From contig NZ_RJVQ01000011.1 in assembly GCF_003856525.1 (NCBI RefSeq), forward strand, positions 1 through 64,000: a DNA stretch of 64,000 nt. Reading direction: 5' to 3'. This document shows, piece by piece, positions 49,855-60,207 of the stretch. The stretch is from Vibrio viridaestus (lineage in GTDB: Bacteria; Pseudomonadota; Gammaproteobacteria; Enterobacterales; Vibrionaceae). The stretch's first letter is position 1; every line of letters begins with the position of its first letter. Under the pieces are notes generated by a model. The model worked only from the letters and a program-made list of their open reading frames with translations. It searched no databases and had not been told where the DNA came from. Both the position numbers and the translations under genes were made by a program.

Positions 49855-51563
49855 AATTCAGGACCCAATGTGAAGTGTATTTTAAACTGATCGCCTGGGT
49901 CGGAATCCAGTCCCCAAGCAAAATCTAGGCGAAGAGGTCCCAAAGGAGAAATCCAGCGAATACCAAAACCCGTACCCCGTTTGAAATCAGGCTCGGTATT
50001 AAAAGCATCACCATAATCATAGAATACAGCCCCCCACCACTTACCAAACAGGCGGTATTGGTACTCTATTGATGATGTGGCTAAATATTTTGCTCCCGTT
50101 AAAGAATCTGTTGAGTCTTTCGGTGAAATCGATTCATATGTATACCCGCGAATACTATTATCACCACCAGCAAAAAATCGTAAGGATGGCGATACTTTGT
50201 CAAAATCGTCCACCAGATTAGCGCCACCGGATAGACGAATCAGACCTCGCTGATTGTCGCCGTAAGAACGAATCCAGGAAGTGCTTGCCTGTAAACGCAA
50301 TATATCCGTTTCAGATAACATGTTTTCATTACCGTACTCTAGAGTCACGGTTTGCTTATCGCCCCAAGTGATAAGCTGTGAGTTTCGAGTTCGGGTTCGA
50401 GTCCGTGAGAAAGTCACTCCGGGCAAAACAAACTGGCCAATGTCATCGAGAACCCCTTGCTCATAATTCTCGACAAGATATCGGACAAACAAGGTTTTGT
50501 TCCAACCATTATCTTCCAGCCAATGTCTTTCTAACGATAAATTCGATTCCAGGCTCTGAGTATCCAGATTATCTACTTTTTTTAATCCATATTGGATTTG
50601 ATAGTACTCATGCAGGACATCTTCTAACGGAATTTTGTAACTTGCGGTGATGGTCTGCTCAGGAGAAGACAAAGAGAAACTGCTCGTAAAACTGTGCCCA
50701 GCTGAGTTCAACCAAGGCTTATTCCAAGTGAGCGTGCCTTTTACACCTACATCCGTTGAATAACCAATCCCTGTCTCTAATTGATTTTTTGCCGCTGGAT
50801 CAAGCGTCACTTTAACCGGCAGTTCTGTTTTATTTTCGAGGTTAGAGAAATCAGGTTCCACCAAGACGGAAGAGAACCAATCTGTTGAAGATAAGTTCTG
50901 ACTGAATTCACTAATTTGCTTCATCCTGTAGGGCTCACCCTCTTCAAAGCCTTTCAGTGACAAGACTCGGTCATTGTCTATCTGACTTCCCTGCAGAATG
51001 GTTTTTCCGAACAAATATCGTTTGCCACTCTCATAGTGGAGAATGATATTGGCTTGGTTTGTCTTAGGTGAAACCTCTATCCTGTTCGCTACAAACTTAC
51101 CATTGAAGTAACCTTTTTCCAGCGCAAGATTTTGTATATTTGATTTCAGGCTGTCATAGGCACTATGGCTGAGTTTCTCTCCCTCTTTGATCGAACTTTT
51201 CTGCAAAAGATTCAAAAAATCTTGGTCATTCTCAGCGTCACCAGTTAGCTGAAAGTCGACTGTTTTGACAACAGTAGGAGGACCGAGCTGAATATTGACT
51301 GTGAGAGCGTTTTCTGACGAAATAAATTCTATCTCTGGGTTGTAATATCCCAACGCATTTAATGCACTTTCAATTTTACTTTCAATACGCGCTTTAAAAC
51401 GTAAGCTGGTCGAATAGTCTGATGATGGTATGGAAGAGAGGTACTGCTCTACATTCTTTTGAGGTTCTCCATCTAAACCTTTGATTTCAAGCGATGTTTC
51501 AGCATGCCCCTTTACCGCATAAAAAAGCATCACAACGGAAAAAAAGATTGAGCGATATCTCAT
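49851..51563 (-). CDS. tamA: Outer-membrane assembly protein TamA
   Basis: 570 residues. A signal peptide ends near KGHA (residue 21), followed by three POTRA domains (about 22-265) and a 16-strand BamA-type barrel with conserved ARFFAGGDNSIRGY-like segment near 450-465. It partners TamB. It is divergent from msrA across 192 bp, as in enteric bacteria. Confidence 0.93.
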   Translation of the reverse strand: MRYRSIFFSVVMLFYAVKGHAETSLEIKGLDGEPQKNVEQYLSSIPSSDYSTSLRFKARIESKIESALNALGYYNPEIEFISSENALTVNIQLGPPTVVKTVDFQLTGDAENDQDFLNLLQKSSIKEGEKLSHSAYDSLKSNIQNLALEKGYFNGKFVANRIEVSPKTNQANIILHYESGKRYLFGKTILQGSQIDNDRVLSLKGFEEGEPYRMKQISEFSQNLSSTDWFSSVLVEPDFSNLENKTELPVKVTLDPAAKNQLETGIGYSTDVGVKGTLTWNKPWLNSAGHSFTSSFSLSSPEQTITASYKIPLEDVLHEYYQIQYGLKKVDNLDTQSLESNLSLERHWLEDNGWNKTLFVRYLVENYEQGVLDDIGQFVLPGVTFSRTRTRTRNSQLITWGDKQTVTLEYGNENMLSETDILRLQASTSWIRSYGDNQRGLIRLSGGANLVDDFDKVSPSLRFFAGGDNSIRGYTYESISPKDSTDSLTGAKYLATSSIEYQYRLFGKWWGAVFYDYGDAFNTEPDFKRGTGFGIRWISPLGPLRLDFAWGLDSDPGDQFKIHFTLGPEL

Positions 51564-51755
51564 ACGACCTTAATTGACTTATAAAAGAGTGATAGGCTAT
51601 ATAACTATACACGTTAACATTTTGTACATCATCCGTCTGTACGCATAAAGTTAAAACTGGGCTACATTATACTGATGATGTCCTAATCTTTGGCAATAAA
51701 ACGTCTTGGCTTAGAATAAAAATAGACAATTAAGCGCAACAACTAAGGAATTTAC

Positions 51756-52388
51756 ATGCTTGAAAAGCAAATGATGGTTACAGCAGATAATGCACTACCA
51801 GGTCGTTATGAATCAATGAAGGTAGATGAAACGCATTATGTAAACCAATCCTGTATAACAGCCGAACCTCAACATGGACAGCAAAAGATCCTGTTTGGGA
51901 TGGGATGTTTCTGGGGAGCAGAACGCTTATTCTGGCAAAAAGAAGGGGTTATCTCGACTTCTGTCGGCTATTCGGGTGGGTATACGCCTAACCCAACGTA
52001 TGAGGAGGTATGTTCAGGAAAAACAGGACATGCCGAAGTCGTGCGCGTTATTTTTGATCCACGAGATATTGAGTTGGAAGACTTGCTCAGCTTATTTTGG
52101 GAGAGACATGATCCTACTCAAGGGATGCGCCAGGGTAATGATCTTGGAACACAGTATCGTTCAACGATTTATTATTACAATGAACAGCAAAAAAACATTA
52201 TTGAAGCGTCAAAAAATACCTATCAAAAAGCATTAAGAGAGCAAGGTATGCCTGACGTGACAACCGAAATTCTGCCTGCAGGTCCTTACTACTATGCGGA
52301 AACTTATCATCAGCAATATTTGGCCAAAAATCCGAATGGTTATTGTGGTCTAGGTGGCACTGGTGTTTGCTTCCCTCCAGAAAAATAA
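51756..52388 (+). CDS. msrA: Peptide methionine-S-sulfoxide reductase MsrA
   Basis: 210 residues. The catalytic cysteine is C51 in GCFWGAE. Recycling cysteines are C197 and C205 in the C-terminal [10 protein letters not shown]. It repairs methionine-S-sulfoxide using thioredoxin. It starts 192 bp from tamA and ends just before the Zur box, so it is probably not part of the zinc operon. Confidence 0.94.
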   Translation: MLEKQMMVTADNALPGRYESMKVDETHYVNQSCITAEPQHGQQKILFGMGCFWGAERLFWQKEGVISTSVGYSGGYTPNPTYEEVCSGKTGHAEVVRVIFDPRDIELEDLLSLFWERHDPTQGMRQGNDLGTQYRSTIYYYNEQQKNIIEASKNTYQKALREQGMPDVTTEILPAGPYYYAETYHQQYLAKNPNGYCGLGGTGVCFPPEK

Positions 52389-52391
52389 AGC

Positions 52392-52431
52392 TTGTCCCTG
52401 TGTTTAAATGTTATATTATAACATTTAAACA
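52392..52431 (+). promoter_or_regulatory. Zur box overlapping the zinc-operon promoter
   Basis: A 31-bp perfect palindrome at 52401-52431 has arms TGTTTAAATGTTATA and its complement around a central T (52416). Its core AAATGTTATA-T-TATAACATTT matches the gammaproteobacterial Zur consensus. A probable promoter overlaps it: -35 TTGTCC (52392-52397), 16-bp spacer, -10 TATTAT (52414-52419). Zur with zinc would cover the promoter; zinc shortage would open the operon. Confidence 0.88.
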
Positions 52432-52449
52432 CTTATTACTCTTTTATAT

Positions 52450-52752
52450 ATGAAACTCGAATACCCCATCAGACAACGGTTCTACAAGTCACTCACATGT
52501 CTGCTGCTTGTGGTTTTTGTTAGTATTAGTTTTGCTGCCGAGTTTCATAAAACTGACATAGAAAAAGCCCATCATACTCATCACGATTGTAACCTGTTCG
52601 CTCATGTTGTTTGTGCAATAAAACCTCACATAGCAACATTGCCCATCATTGTCTCTCACGATTACGTCGAGCCAATTGACCAGGTACGTACAGTAACTCG
52701 AACGTTCTATAAATATTGCGTGCGCTCTCCCCCGCAACTCCGCTTAAGCTGA
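52450..52752 (+). CDS. Small Zur-regulated membrane/periplasmic protein (DUF2607-like)
   Basis: 100 residues with one hydrophobic segment (about 13-30), probably a signal peptide or anchor. A His-rich stretch HHTHHDCNLFAH at about 41-52 could bind zinc. It resembles the DUF2607 family found in vibrios. It is the first gene after the Zur box, with no clear ribosome site. Function is unknown; a metal-binding role is inferred from the His and Cys content and the operon. Confidence 0.75.
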   Translation: MKLEYPIRQRFYKSLTCLLLVVFVSISFAAEFHKTDIEKAHHTHHDCNLFAHVVCAIKPHIATLPIIVSHDYVEPIDQVRTVTRTFYKYCVRSPPQLRLS

Positions 52753-52794
52753 ACCTAACTTTATTCAACTTATAATTTTTTGGAGATAACTCGA

Positions 52795-53415
<621 letters not shown>

Positions 53416-53425
53416 ACCATATCTG

Positions 53426-53443
53426 CCCACGCTTAGGCGTGGG
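53426..53443 (+). other. Intercistronic hairpin zrgA/ABC ATPase
   Basis: CCCACGC-TTAG-GCGTGGG, a perfect 7-bp GC-rich stem 11 bp after the zrgA stop and without a U-tract. It probably acts as an mRNA stabiliser for zrgA, raising the binding protein above the transporter. Confidence 0.6.
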
Positions 53444-53459
53444 TACAAGGACTCCTCCG

Positions 53460-54176
53460 ATGAACAAGCAACAATCCGTCGAGACTCCCTACGTTATAGA
53501 GATGAATCAATGTCGATTCCAATGGACGAATACCCAAGATCCCGTAATTAATATTGATACGTTTCGAGTTAAACGTGGAGAACATGTTTTTGTAAAAGGG
53601 CCAAGTGGATGCGGTAAATCGACATTACTTAGCCTTATCACAGGGATAAACACGCCTCAAGCCGGAGAAATTACCGTCCTCGGCACAAAACTGAACTCAT
53701 TGTCATCAAGCCAGAGGGATCGGTTTAGAGCAGATAATATCGGTTATATTTTTCAACAATTTAATTTACTTCCCTACTTATCAGTTATCGAGAATGTTGT
53801 ACTTCCATGCCAATTTTCCCACAAACGAATGTCCAACTTATCGGGATCTCTCAAAGAAAAAGCAAAACAACTCCTTTCTCGATTAAAGCTCCCTGATGAA
53901 CTGCTTGCAAAATCGGTAATAGAACTGAGTATTGGTCAGCAACAAAGAGTGGCTGCAGCGAGAGCATTAATCGGCGCACCGGATTTGATTATCGCTGATG
54001 AGCCCACATCGGCGCTCGATTATGACAATAGAAAATCGTTTATAGAGCTACTGTTAGAGGAAGCGAAAGCTTCGAATTCAACTCTCGTATTTGTCAGTCA
54101 TGATCCTACGTTAGAACCCTTGTTTACAACCAGTTTGAACCTTTCGGAACTGAATATCGCGAGGGCTAGCAAATGA
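53460..54176 (+). CDS. LolD/MacB-type ABC ATPase of the zinc operon
   Basis: 238 residues from the ATG at 53460 behind AAGGA. Walker A GPSGCGKS is at 47-54, the signature is LSIGQQQRVAAARAL (slightly unusual) and Walker B is LIIADEPTSALD. The closest family is the LolD/MacB ATPase group. It overlaps the permease gene by 4 bp. It corresponds to a subunit of the zrgABCDE zinc system described in V. cholerae. Confidence 0.88.
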   Translation: MNKQQSVETPYVIEMNQCRFQWTNTQDPVINIDTFRVKRGEHVFVKGPSGCGKSTLLSLITGINTPQAGEITVLGTKLNSLSSSQRDRFRADNIGYIFQQFNLLPYLSVIENVVLPCQFSHKRMSNLSGSLKEKAKQLLSRLKLPDELLAKSVIELSIGQQQRVAAARALIGAPDLIIADEPTSALDYDNRKSFIELLLEEAKASNSTLVFVSHDPTLEPLFTTSLNLSELNIARASK

Positions 54177-55432
54177 AAACCATAGTCAACTTAGCCTGGA
54201 AGAGCGTTCTAAACCGTAAAGCAACTGCGACCTTAACCATTTTGACGGTTGCTATCTCGGTGATTCTCCTACTTGGTGTCGAAAAAATTCGAACTGAAGC
54301 AAAAAATAGCTTCGCTAATACGATATCTGGCACAGATCTCATCGTAGGAGCAAGGTCTGGACAAGTTAATCTGTTACTTTACTCCGTTTTCCGTATCGGT
54401 AATGCAACCAATAATATTGACTGGACCAGCTTTGAGGCTCTTCAAAATAATCGAGCTGTAAAGTGGGCTATCCCTATCTCACTCGGAGACTCACATAAAG
54501 GTTTTCGTGTAATGGGTACTAATGAAGAATACTTCAAATATTATAAATTTGGCCGTAAGCAAGCACTCATATTTAATGCAGGAAAACCGTTTTCCGGGTT
54601 ATTTGAAACAGTCATTGGCTCGGATGTGGCAAAATCACTCGGTTATAAAATTGGTAGTAAGATCATTATCGCTCACGGGATTAATGATGTTGGCTTTAGT
54701 CGTCACGACAATTTACCTTTTACTGTCGTCGGAATTCTAAAACCGACCGGAACCCCCGTTGATAAAACAGTACATGTATCACTTGCTGCTATCGAAGCTA
54801 TTCATGTTGGCTGGGAGTCAGGAGCTCATATTGGTAAAACTCCAGATGCACAAACACTCGAACATTATCAATTTCAACCAAAGCAAATTACCGCAGTTCT
54901 ACTCGGTCTAAAATCTCGAATACAAACATTTGCACTTCAACGTGAGATAAATACCTATCGCAAAGAACCATTGAGTGCCATTATGCCTGGCGTTGCTCTT
55001 CATGAATTGTGGGGGATGATGTCGGTTGCAGAACAAGCATTAATGTCAATTTCAATCTTTGTCGTGATTGCTGGTCTGCTTGGTATGTTGAGTAGCTTAC
55101 TGACCAGTTTGCAGGAAAGACGCAGAGAAATGGCAATATTGAGGGCGATGGGTGCTCAACCCAAACACGTATTTGCCCTATTAATGAGTGAGGCAACGAC
55201 TCTCACCTTTGCTGGCATTTTGGTTGGTGTTGTCGGACTTTATGCCATTTTAGCCATTATCTCCCCTATTATTCATAGTCATTATGGGATTGTCATTTCC
55301 CTAACCACATTGACTACACATGAATGGTTTTTAATTGGCGCGGTACAACTTGCCGGCATGGTCGTGGGTATTATTCCCTCTATTCGCGCTTATCGTCAGT
55401 CACTTAGTGATGGTATGACAATTCGGATTTAA
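54173..55432 (+). CDS. MacB/FtsX-type permease of the zinc operon
   Basis: 419 residues with one N-terminal helix (about 18-36), a large periplasmic domain (about 40-285, MacB_PCD type), then three helices (about 290-312, 340-365, 385-405) forming the FtsX domain. This architecture belongs to the mechanotransmission (type VII) ABC family, not to known metal importers. The conserved EMAILRAMGA motif contacts the ATPase. It works with the preceding ATPase and is translationally coupled to it. Confidence 0.88.
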   Translation: MKTIVNLAWKSVLNRKATATLTILTVAISVILLLGVEKIRTEAKNSFANTISGTDLIVGARSGQVNLLLYSVFRIGNATNNIDWTSFEALQNNRAVKWAIPISLGDSHKGFRVMGTNEEYFKYYKFGRKQALIFNAGKPFSGLFETVIGSDVAKSLGYKIGSKIIIAHGINDVGFSRHDNLPFTVVGILKPTGTPVDKTVHVSLAAIEAIHVGWESGAHIGKTPDAQTLEHYQFQPKQITAVLLGLKSRIQTFALQREINTYRKEPLSAIMPGVALHELWGMMSVAEQALMSISIFVVIAGLLGMLSSLLTSLQERRREMAILRAMGAQPKHVFALLMSEATTLTFAGILVGVVGLYAILAIISPIIHSHYGIVISLTTLTTHEWFLIGAVQLAGMVVGIIPSIRAYRQSLSDGMTIRI

Positions 55433-55440
55433 ATTGACGT

Positions 55441-55935
55441 ATGAAGATAAAAATACCCTTTTTTGCAATTATATTGTTTGCGTTCTCTGGTGTTACAAAC
55501 GCAAATGAGGCCCCGCTAACGTTAGATTGGCTAGATCTCATCCCTAAGGAAGAGAGAGCATTATTTGATAGCCAAGGTATGCCATCAGTCAATCATGACG
55601 GTGGGGCAGCAAAACAACAAAAAATAGGATCGGTTCGTCGGGAGCTAAACGGTTCTAAAGTAAAAATCCCCGGATTCGTTATTCCCTTAGAAGGGGATGA
55701 CAAAAGTGTCACGGAATTTTTCTTAGTCCCTTATTTCGGTGCTTGTATTCATGTGCCGCCACCACCACCCAATCAGATTGTGTACGTCAAGATGCCTCAA
55801 GGGGCTCCAATTCAACAACTTTGGGATGTAATTTATGTGGTTGGTACATTAAAGACAGAAACGACCAACAATGACATTGCTCAATCTGACTACATTATTG
55901 ATGGAGACAAAATTGAACCATATGATGATCAATAA
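55441..55935 (+). CDS. DUF3299 secreted protein of the zinc operon
   Basis: 164 residues with a signal peptide (about 1-20, ending near TNA). The family's conserved GACIHVPPPPPNQ motif combines one Cys with a His and a run of prolines, possibly a metal site. It lies 8 bp after the permease and closes the operon. The molecular role is unknown; it is one of the five genes of the zrg-type system. Confidence 0.82.
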   Translation: MKIKIPFFAIILFAFSGVTNANEAPLTLDWLDLIPKEERALFDSQGMPSVNHDGGAAKQQKIGSVRRELNGSKVKIPGFVIPLEGDDKSVTEFFLVPYFGACIHVPPPPPNQIVYVKMPQGAPIQQLWDVIYVVGTLKTETTNNDIAQSDYIIDGDKIEPYDDQ

Positions 55936-55941
55936 GATAAC

Positions 55942-56040
55942 TTAGAAAGAATGCTGAAAAAGCACTCCAAGTAATACAACATAAAGAAGAAGTATCACAC
56001 CCAATGTGTACTTCTTCTTATTTTTGATTCCAATATTCAC
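55942..56040 (-). CDS. Candidate 32-residue single-helix membrane peptide
   Basis: A short frame on the minus strand starts at a GTG (56038-56040), 6 nt after AGGA. It reads MNIGIKNKKKYTLG, then a continuous hydrophobic helix (about residues 13-30), ending FQHSF. The lysine-rich N-terminus would stay inside. It overlaps the zinc-operon terminator on the other strand, whose AAGAAG/CTTCTT arms supply its Lys and Leu codons. No relative is recognised. An in-frame extension to 44 residues is also open. Confidence 0.35.
   Translation of the reverse strand: MNIGIKNKKKYTLGVILLLYVVLLGVLFQHSF
55984..56025 (+). terminator. Terminator of the zinc operon
   Basis: AAGAAGAAGTA (55984-55994) pairs with TACTTCTTCTT (56009-56019), with CACA/TGTG inside the loop, followed by ATTTTT. 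Confidence 0.7.
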
Positions 56041-56201
56041 AACCATTCCTAATTGCGCATTAAATTTAAACATCATATTAACATATTAGTTACATTAATT
56101 CATTTAAAATGATAACTACATCGAGATCTTAATGATGGTCGATTTACTAATTTCAGGTTACATTGGTAAGTAGTTGATAGGTTTAAGTAAAGGGGCGGGT
56201 A

Positions 56202-57089
56202 ATGTCGGAGAAAAGTACCACCATTGTCGTAGAGCAAGAGACTCCCAATCGGAAATCAAAAAATACCTACGTAAAAGATAGTGGTAGCCGTATTAAAGCC
56301 ATTGCTGAATCCCACGGACTAGACGCGCAACTCAACTCAGAAACAAAGAAAATTAATCTTATCGATCGGGCTATCAAACGCGAACATAAACAAAAAGAGC
56401 AACGGCAACGAAATTTAGAGCGAATCATTCAATTTGGTTTTAACGCTTGCCATGAAGAAACGGCTGGCGATCCCGATCAAGATTGGCTATTTCGTTTTTT
56501 TGAGTTAGCTCAGGATATACATAACTCTTCAATGCAAAAACTCTGGGCGCAAGTGCTCAAGCGAGAAGTGACGAACCCTGGCTCTACTTCGTTAAAAGCA
56601 CTTAAAGTTCTAAAAGATATGACACCAAGAGAAGCTCAGATTTTACAACGTGCAGCATCTTTAGCGTGTTCATTTGGTCAAGACACTCAACGGAAACTGT
56701 TTATCGGACTAAGAAGTCAGAACGGCTTTTTTAGCTTAGGTAAGAGAGAAACAACGATGGCTTTAAACTTGGGCTCATTTCAATTGCCATATTCAAGCAT
56801 CATGGTACTTATCGAACTGGGTCTTCTTCATGCTACTGAGCTGGAATCGGGAGAAATTGAGATCTCGACTCCTTTACATTTACAGTACCAGGGAAAAAAT
56901 TTATCTCTGAGTGCAAGTAGCAAAGGCGTGCGTATTCTTTATTATCGTTTCACACCGACTGGTAATGAACTTTGCCGCCTACTCGGAAATAAGTTAAGCC
57001 AGGATTATTATGACCAGCTAATTGCTCTATTGAATCAAAAGTTCTCGTTACATTCAGATAGCTCAGATAACTTCCATCATGTGGTTTAA
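56202..57089 (+). CDS. TIGR03899-like uncharacterised protein
   Basis: 295 residues, soluble and without signal peptide or helices of membrane type. A basic, highly charged stretch (about 55-80) is followed by a helical domain with [25 protein letters not shown] and [13 protein letters not shown], reminiscent of DUF2806. It resembles TIGR03899 proteins of vibrios and relatives. It is convergent with cysC, overlapping by 4 bp. No function can be assigned. Confidence 0.65.
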   Translation: MSEKSTTIVVEQETPNRKSKNTYVKDSGSRIKAIAESHGLDAQLNSETKKINLIDRAIKREHKQKEQRQRNLERIIQFGFNACHEETAGDPDQDWLFRFFELAQDIHNSSMQKLWAQVLKREVTNPGSTSLKALKVLKDMTPREAQILQRAASLACSFGQDTQRKLFIGLRSQNGFFSLGKRETTMALNLGSFQLPYSSIMVLIELGLLHATELESGEIEISTPLHLQYQGKNLSLSASSKGVRILYYRFTPTGNELCRLLGNKLSQDYYDQLIALLNQKFSLHSDSSDNFHHVV

Positions 57090-57697
57090 GCCGATATAAC
57101 GCCTCGTTGAATGAGAGCGTCTAAACAAATATCAACCTGCTCTTCTATTGTTTTGGAGCCAGAGGGTAAATCAATTTCAGGATTAAGGGGGGTCTCATAC
57201 TCTGAGTCTATTCCGGTAAAGTTATTCAGTTGCCCTGCTCGAGTTTTTTGATAAAGTCCCTTCGGGTCACGCTGTTCACATATATCCAGTGGCGTATTCA
57301 CAAACACTTCCATAAACTCTTTTTCAGGCAATAAATCACGAATAAGTTGTCTCTCAGCACGGTGAGGTGAAATGAATGCTGACAGTACAATCAGACCCGC
57401 ATCGGACATTAGCTTAGCCAACTCTCCAACACGGCGGATATTCTCACGCCGATCCTGAGCAGAAAACCCCAGATCACGACATAAACCATGACGCACATTA
57501 TCACCATCTAGGAGATAGGTATGATATCCCATTTGAGCAAGTCGTGTTTCTAAAGCTCCAGCAATCGTTGACTTACCCGCTCCTGACAGTCCGGTAAACC
57601 ATAATACCGCTGGCTTTTGCTGTTTCAACTGAGCACGAAAGTTCTTATCAATCGCATGATGATGCCAGATAATATCGTCACATTTGGTTGTACTCAT
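57086..57697 (-). CDS. cysC: Adenylylsulfate kinase
   Basis: 203 residues. Walker A GLSGAGKS is at 36-43, and the APS-binding segments ([15 protein letters not shown]) are intact. It phosphorylates APS to PAPS. It lies 101 bp after cysN; the spacer is purine-rich and contains only weak hairpins. It is the last gene of cobA-cysD-cysN-cysC. Confidence 0.94.
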   Translation of the reverse strand: MSTTKCDDIIWHHHAIDKNFRAQLKQQKPAVLWFTGLSGAGKSTIAGALETRLAQMGYHTYLLDGDNVRHGLCRDLGFSAQDRRENIRRVGELAKLMSDAGLIVLSAFISPHRAERQLIRDLLPEKEFMEVFVNTPLDICEQRDPKGLYQKTRAGQLNNFTGIDSEYETPLNPEIDLPSGSKTIEEQVDICLDALIQRGVISA

Positions 57698-57798
57698 AAT
57701 GAGTCCCCGCTCTCACACTACTCAATCAAAAAGAAAAATAAGGGGAAGGGGCAGCTAAAAAGCAGTAGCCTTCATCTGCTCCCCCTATTCCTAGCCAA

Positions 57799-59226
57799 TT
57801 ATTTTAAGATCTGACTAAGATCTTTCGCTTCCCAATGAGGAAAGTGCTTACGAATTAGCGCATTAAGTTCCACTTCAAATGCAGAGATATCGCCTAAAGA
57901 TTTTTCTACTGCATGTAAGCTTTCTCGAACAAGGCCAGCACCAACAGTCACGTTCGTCAAACGATCTATAATAATAAAGCCGCCAGTATCAGCACAATCA
58001 AGATACTTATCTAGAGCGATGGCTTCATTAAAAGTCCATTCACACAGACCGATACCATTTAATGGCAATGAGCTTGTCTCAAATGTCTCAAGGTGATTGA
58101 TGTTGTACTGATATTGAATGGCTTCCACTTTACCGACAGTCTTCTTACCTGCAATTTTGATATCGTATTCGCGACCTGGCTCCAACGCCTTTTCCGTCAT
58201 CCAAACTACATCGGCAGTAAGATGATTGCTGACAGAAGTCGTATCACTATCAAGAATAATTAAATCGCCTCGGCTGATATCAATCTCATCAGACAGTGTC
58301 AAGGTAACCGCTTGCCCAGCAAATGCTGACTCTAAATCGCCATCGAATGTTACGATGCGCGATATTGTGGATGTTTTACCAGAAGGTAGAGCTTTAATTT
58401 TATCACCGACAGAAACGCGACCATCAGAAATCGTTCCGGAGAAACCGCGAAAATCGAGATTAGGTCGGTTAACGTATTGAACCGGAAAACGGAAATCACC
58501 TTTGCCTTTCACATCATCAATATCGACTGTTTCCAGAACGTCTAGAAGTGATGGCCCATCAAACCAGCTTAGATTTACGCTTTTATCAACAACGTTATCG
58601 CCTTCTAAAGCTGAAATTGGCAGAATACGTATATCAATATCACCACGTAGATTTTCCGCAAAATCCAAATAATCCTGTTTAATCTTCTCAAATACATCTT
58701 GCGAATAATCGACAAGATCCATCTTGTTTACCGCCACAACGAAATGCTTCAAACCCAGCAGGTTCGAAATAAATGAATGTCGACGAGTCTGATCCAACAC
58801 ACCTTTACGCGCATCAATAAGAATAACAGCGAGATCACACGTCGATGCACCTGTCGCCATATTCCGCGTGTACTGCTCGTGTCCTGGAGTATCAGCAATA
58901 ATGAACTTACGTTTTTGAGTCGAGAAATAACGGTACGCTACATCAATGGTAATTCCCTGCTCACGCTCGGCCTGAAGACCATCAACCAATAACGCTAAAT
59001 CAGGGCGCTCACCGGTCGTGCCTACTCGTTGACTATCTGACTTAACAGCAGCAAGTTGATCTTCATAAATCTGTTTTGAATCGTGAAGCAAGCGCCCGAT
59101 CAACGTACTTTTTCCGTCATCTACTGAGCCGCATGTTAAGAATCTAAGCAGCGACTTGTGTTGGTGTTGATTGAGGTATGCCTCAATGCCTAATTCAGCT
59201 AATTGAGCTTGAACTGCATTATTCAT
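57799..59226 (-). CDS. cysN: Sulfate adenylyltransferase subunit CysN (GTPase)
   Basis: 475 residues of the EF-Tu-like GTPase family. G1 is GSVDDGKST at 33-41, G3 is DTPGHEQY and G4 is NKMD. GTP hydrolysis drives CysD to form APS from sulfate and ATP. There is no fused CysC domain, consistent with the separate cysC downstream. It starts 18 bp after cysD. Confidence 0.96.
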   Translation of the reverse strand: MNNAVQAQLAELGIEAYLNQHQHKSLLRFLTCGSVDDGKSTLIGRLLHDSKQIYEDQLAAVKSDSQRVGTTGERPDLALLVDGLQAEREQGITIDVAYRYFSTQKRKFIIADTPGHEQYTRNMATGASTCDLAVILIDARKGVLDQTRRHSFISNLLGLKHFVVAVNKMDLVDYSQDVFEKIKQDYLDFAENLRGDIDIRILPISALEGDNVVDKSVNLSWFDGPSLLDVLETVDIDDVKGKGDFRFPVQYVNRPNLDFRGFSGTISDGRVSVGDKIKALPSGKTSTISRIVTFDGDLESAFAGQAVTLTLSDEIDISRGDLIILDSDTTSVSNHLTADVVWMTEKALEPGREYDIKIAGKKTVGKVEAIQYQYNINHLETFETSSLPLNGIGLCEWTFNEAIALDKYLDCADTGGFIIIDRLTNVTVGAGLVRESLHAVEKSLGDISAFEVELNALIRKHFPHWEAKDLSQILK

Positions 59227-59244
59227 AATACTTTCCTTAGATCC

Positions 59245-60153
59245 TTAGAAGTAACCCTGACGTTTTTTCATTTCCATCGATCCTGATTGATCATGGTCGA
59301 TCGCACGGCCCTGACGCTCACTCGATGTTGCCACAAGCATCTCTTCGATAATTTCGGTTAACGTATTCGCTTTAGACTCAATCGCACCGGTCAGCGGGTA
59401 ACACCCCAAGGTACGGAAACGCACACTCTTATGTTCAATTTTTTCACCTGGTTCAAGCTTCATTCGATCATCGTCAACCATGATCAACATCCCATCGCGT
59501 TCAACAACTGGACGCTCTTCAGCAAAGTACAGCGGCACCAAATCAATATTTTCCAGATAGATATATTGCCAAATATCTAATTCAGTCCAGTTTGATAGCG
59601 GGAATACTCGGATACTTTCGCCTTTATTGACTTGGCTATTATAGGTACGCCAAAGCTCTGGACGCTGATTTTTCGGATCCCATGTATGATTCTTATCACG
59701 GAATGAATAGACACGCTCTTTTGCACGAGATTTCTCTTCATCACGACGGGCACCGCCAAATGCAGCATCGAAGCCATACTTATTTAGAGCCTGTTTTAGA
59801 CCCTGAGTTTTCATAATATCGGTATGCTTAGATGAACCATGCACAAAGGGATTGATATTCATTGCTAGGCCTTCAGGGTTCTTATGAACAATTAAATCAA
59901 ACCCGTACTTTTTGGCTGTTTCATCACGAAACTTGATCATCTCTTTAAATTTCCAATTCGTATCTACGTGCAGTAGAGGGAATGGGATTTTTCCTGGATA
60001 AAATGCTTTACGAGCCAGATGTAACATCACAGAGGAGTCTTTCCCAATCGAATACATCATCACTGGATTACCAAATTCAGCTGCAACTTCACGGATAATA
60101 TGAATGCTCTCAGCTTCTAGCTGTTTTAAATGTGTTAAGCGTTGTTGATCCAT
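59245..60153 (-). CDS. cysD: Sulfate adenylyltransferase subunit CysD
   Basis: 302 residues from the ATG at 60153 (ribosome site AAGGAAG), equal to the E. coli length. The PP-loop-like SIGKDSSV is at 35-42 and [16 protein letters not shown] follows in the middle. It adenylates sulfate with CysN. It lies 54 bp after cobA. Confidence 0.96.
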   Translation of the reverse strand: MDQQRLTHLKQLEAESIHIIREVAAEFGNPVMMYSIGKDSSVMLHLARKAFYPGKIPFPLLHVDTNWKFKEMIKFRDETAKKYGFDLIVHKNPEGLAMNINPFVHGSSKHTDIMKTQGLKQALNKYGFDAAFGGARRDEEKSRAKERVYSFRDKNHTWDPKNQRPELWRTYNSQVNKGESIRVFPLSNWTELDIWQYIYLENIDLVPLYFAEERPVVERDGMLIMVDDDRMKLEPGEKIEHKSVRFRTLGCYPLTGAIESKANTLTEIIEEMLVATSSERQGRAIDHDQSGSMEMKKRQGYF

Positions 60154-60207
60154 TTCTTGCTTCCTTTTGACTCGTGTAACGAGCATTGTGCAATTGGAAT
60201 TGTAGTT

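Noticed and set aside
57698-57798. Terminator between cysN and cysC
   Set aside because: Only a 5-bp stem (AGCAG/CTGCT) with a 10-nt loop and a short U-run; too weak to list as a terminator.
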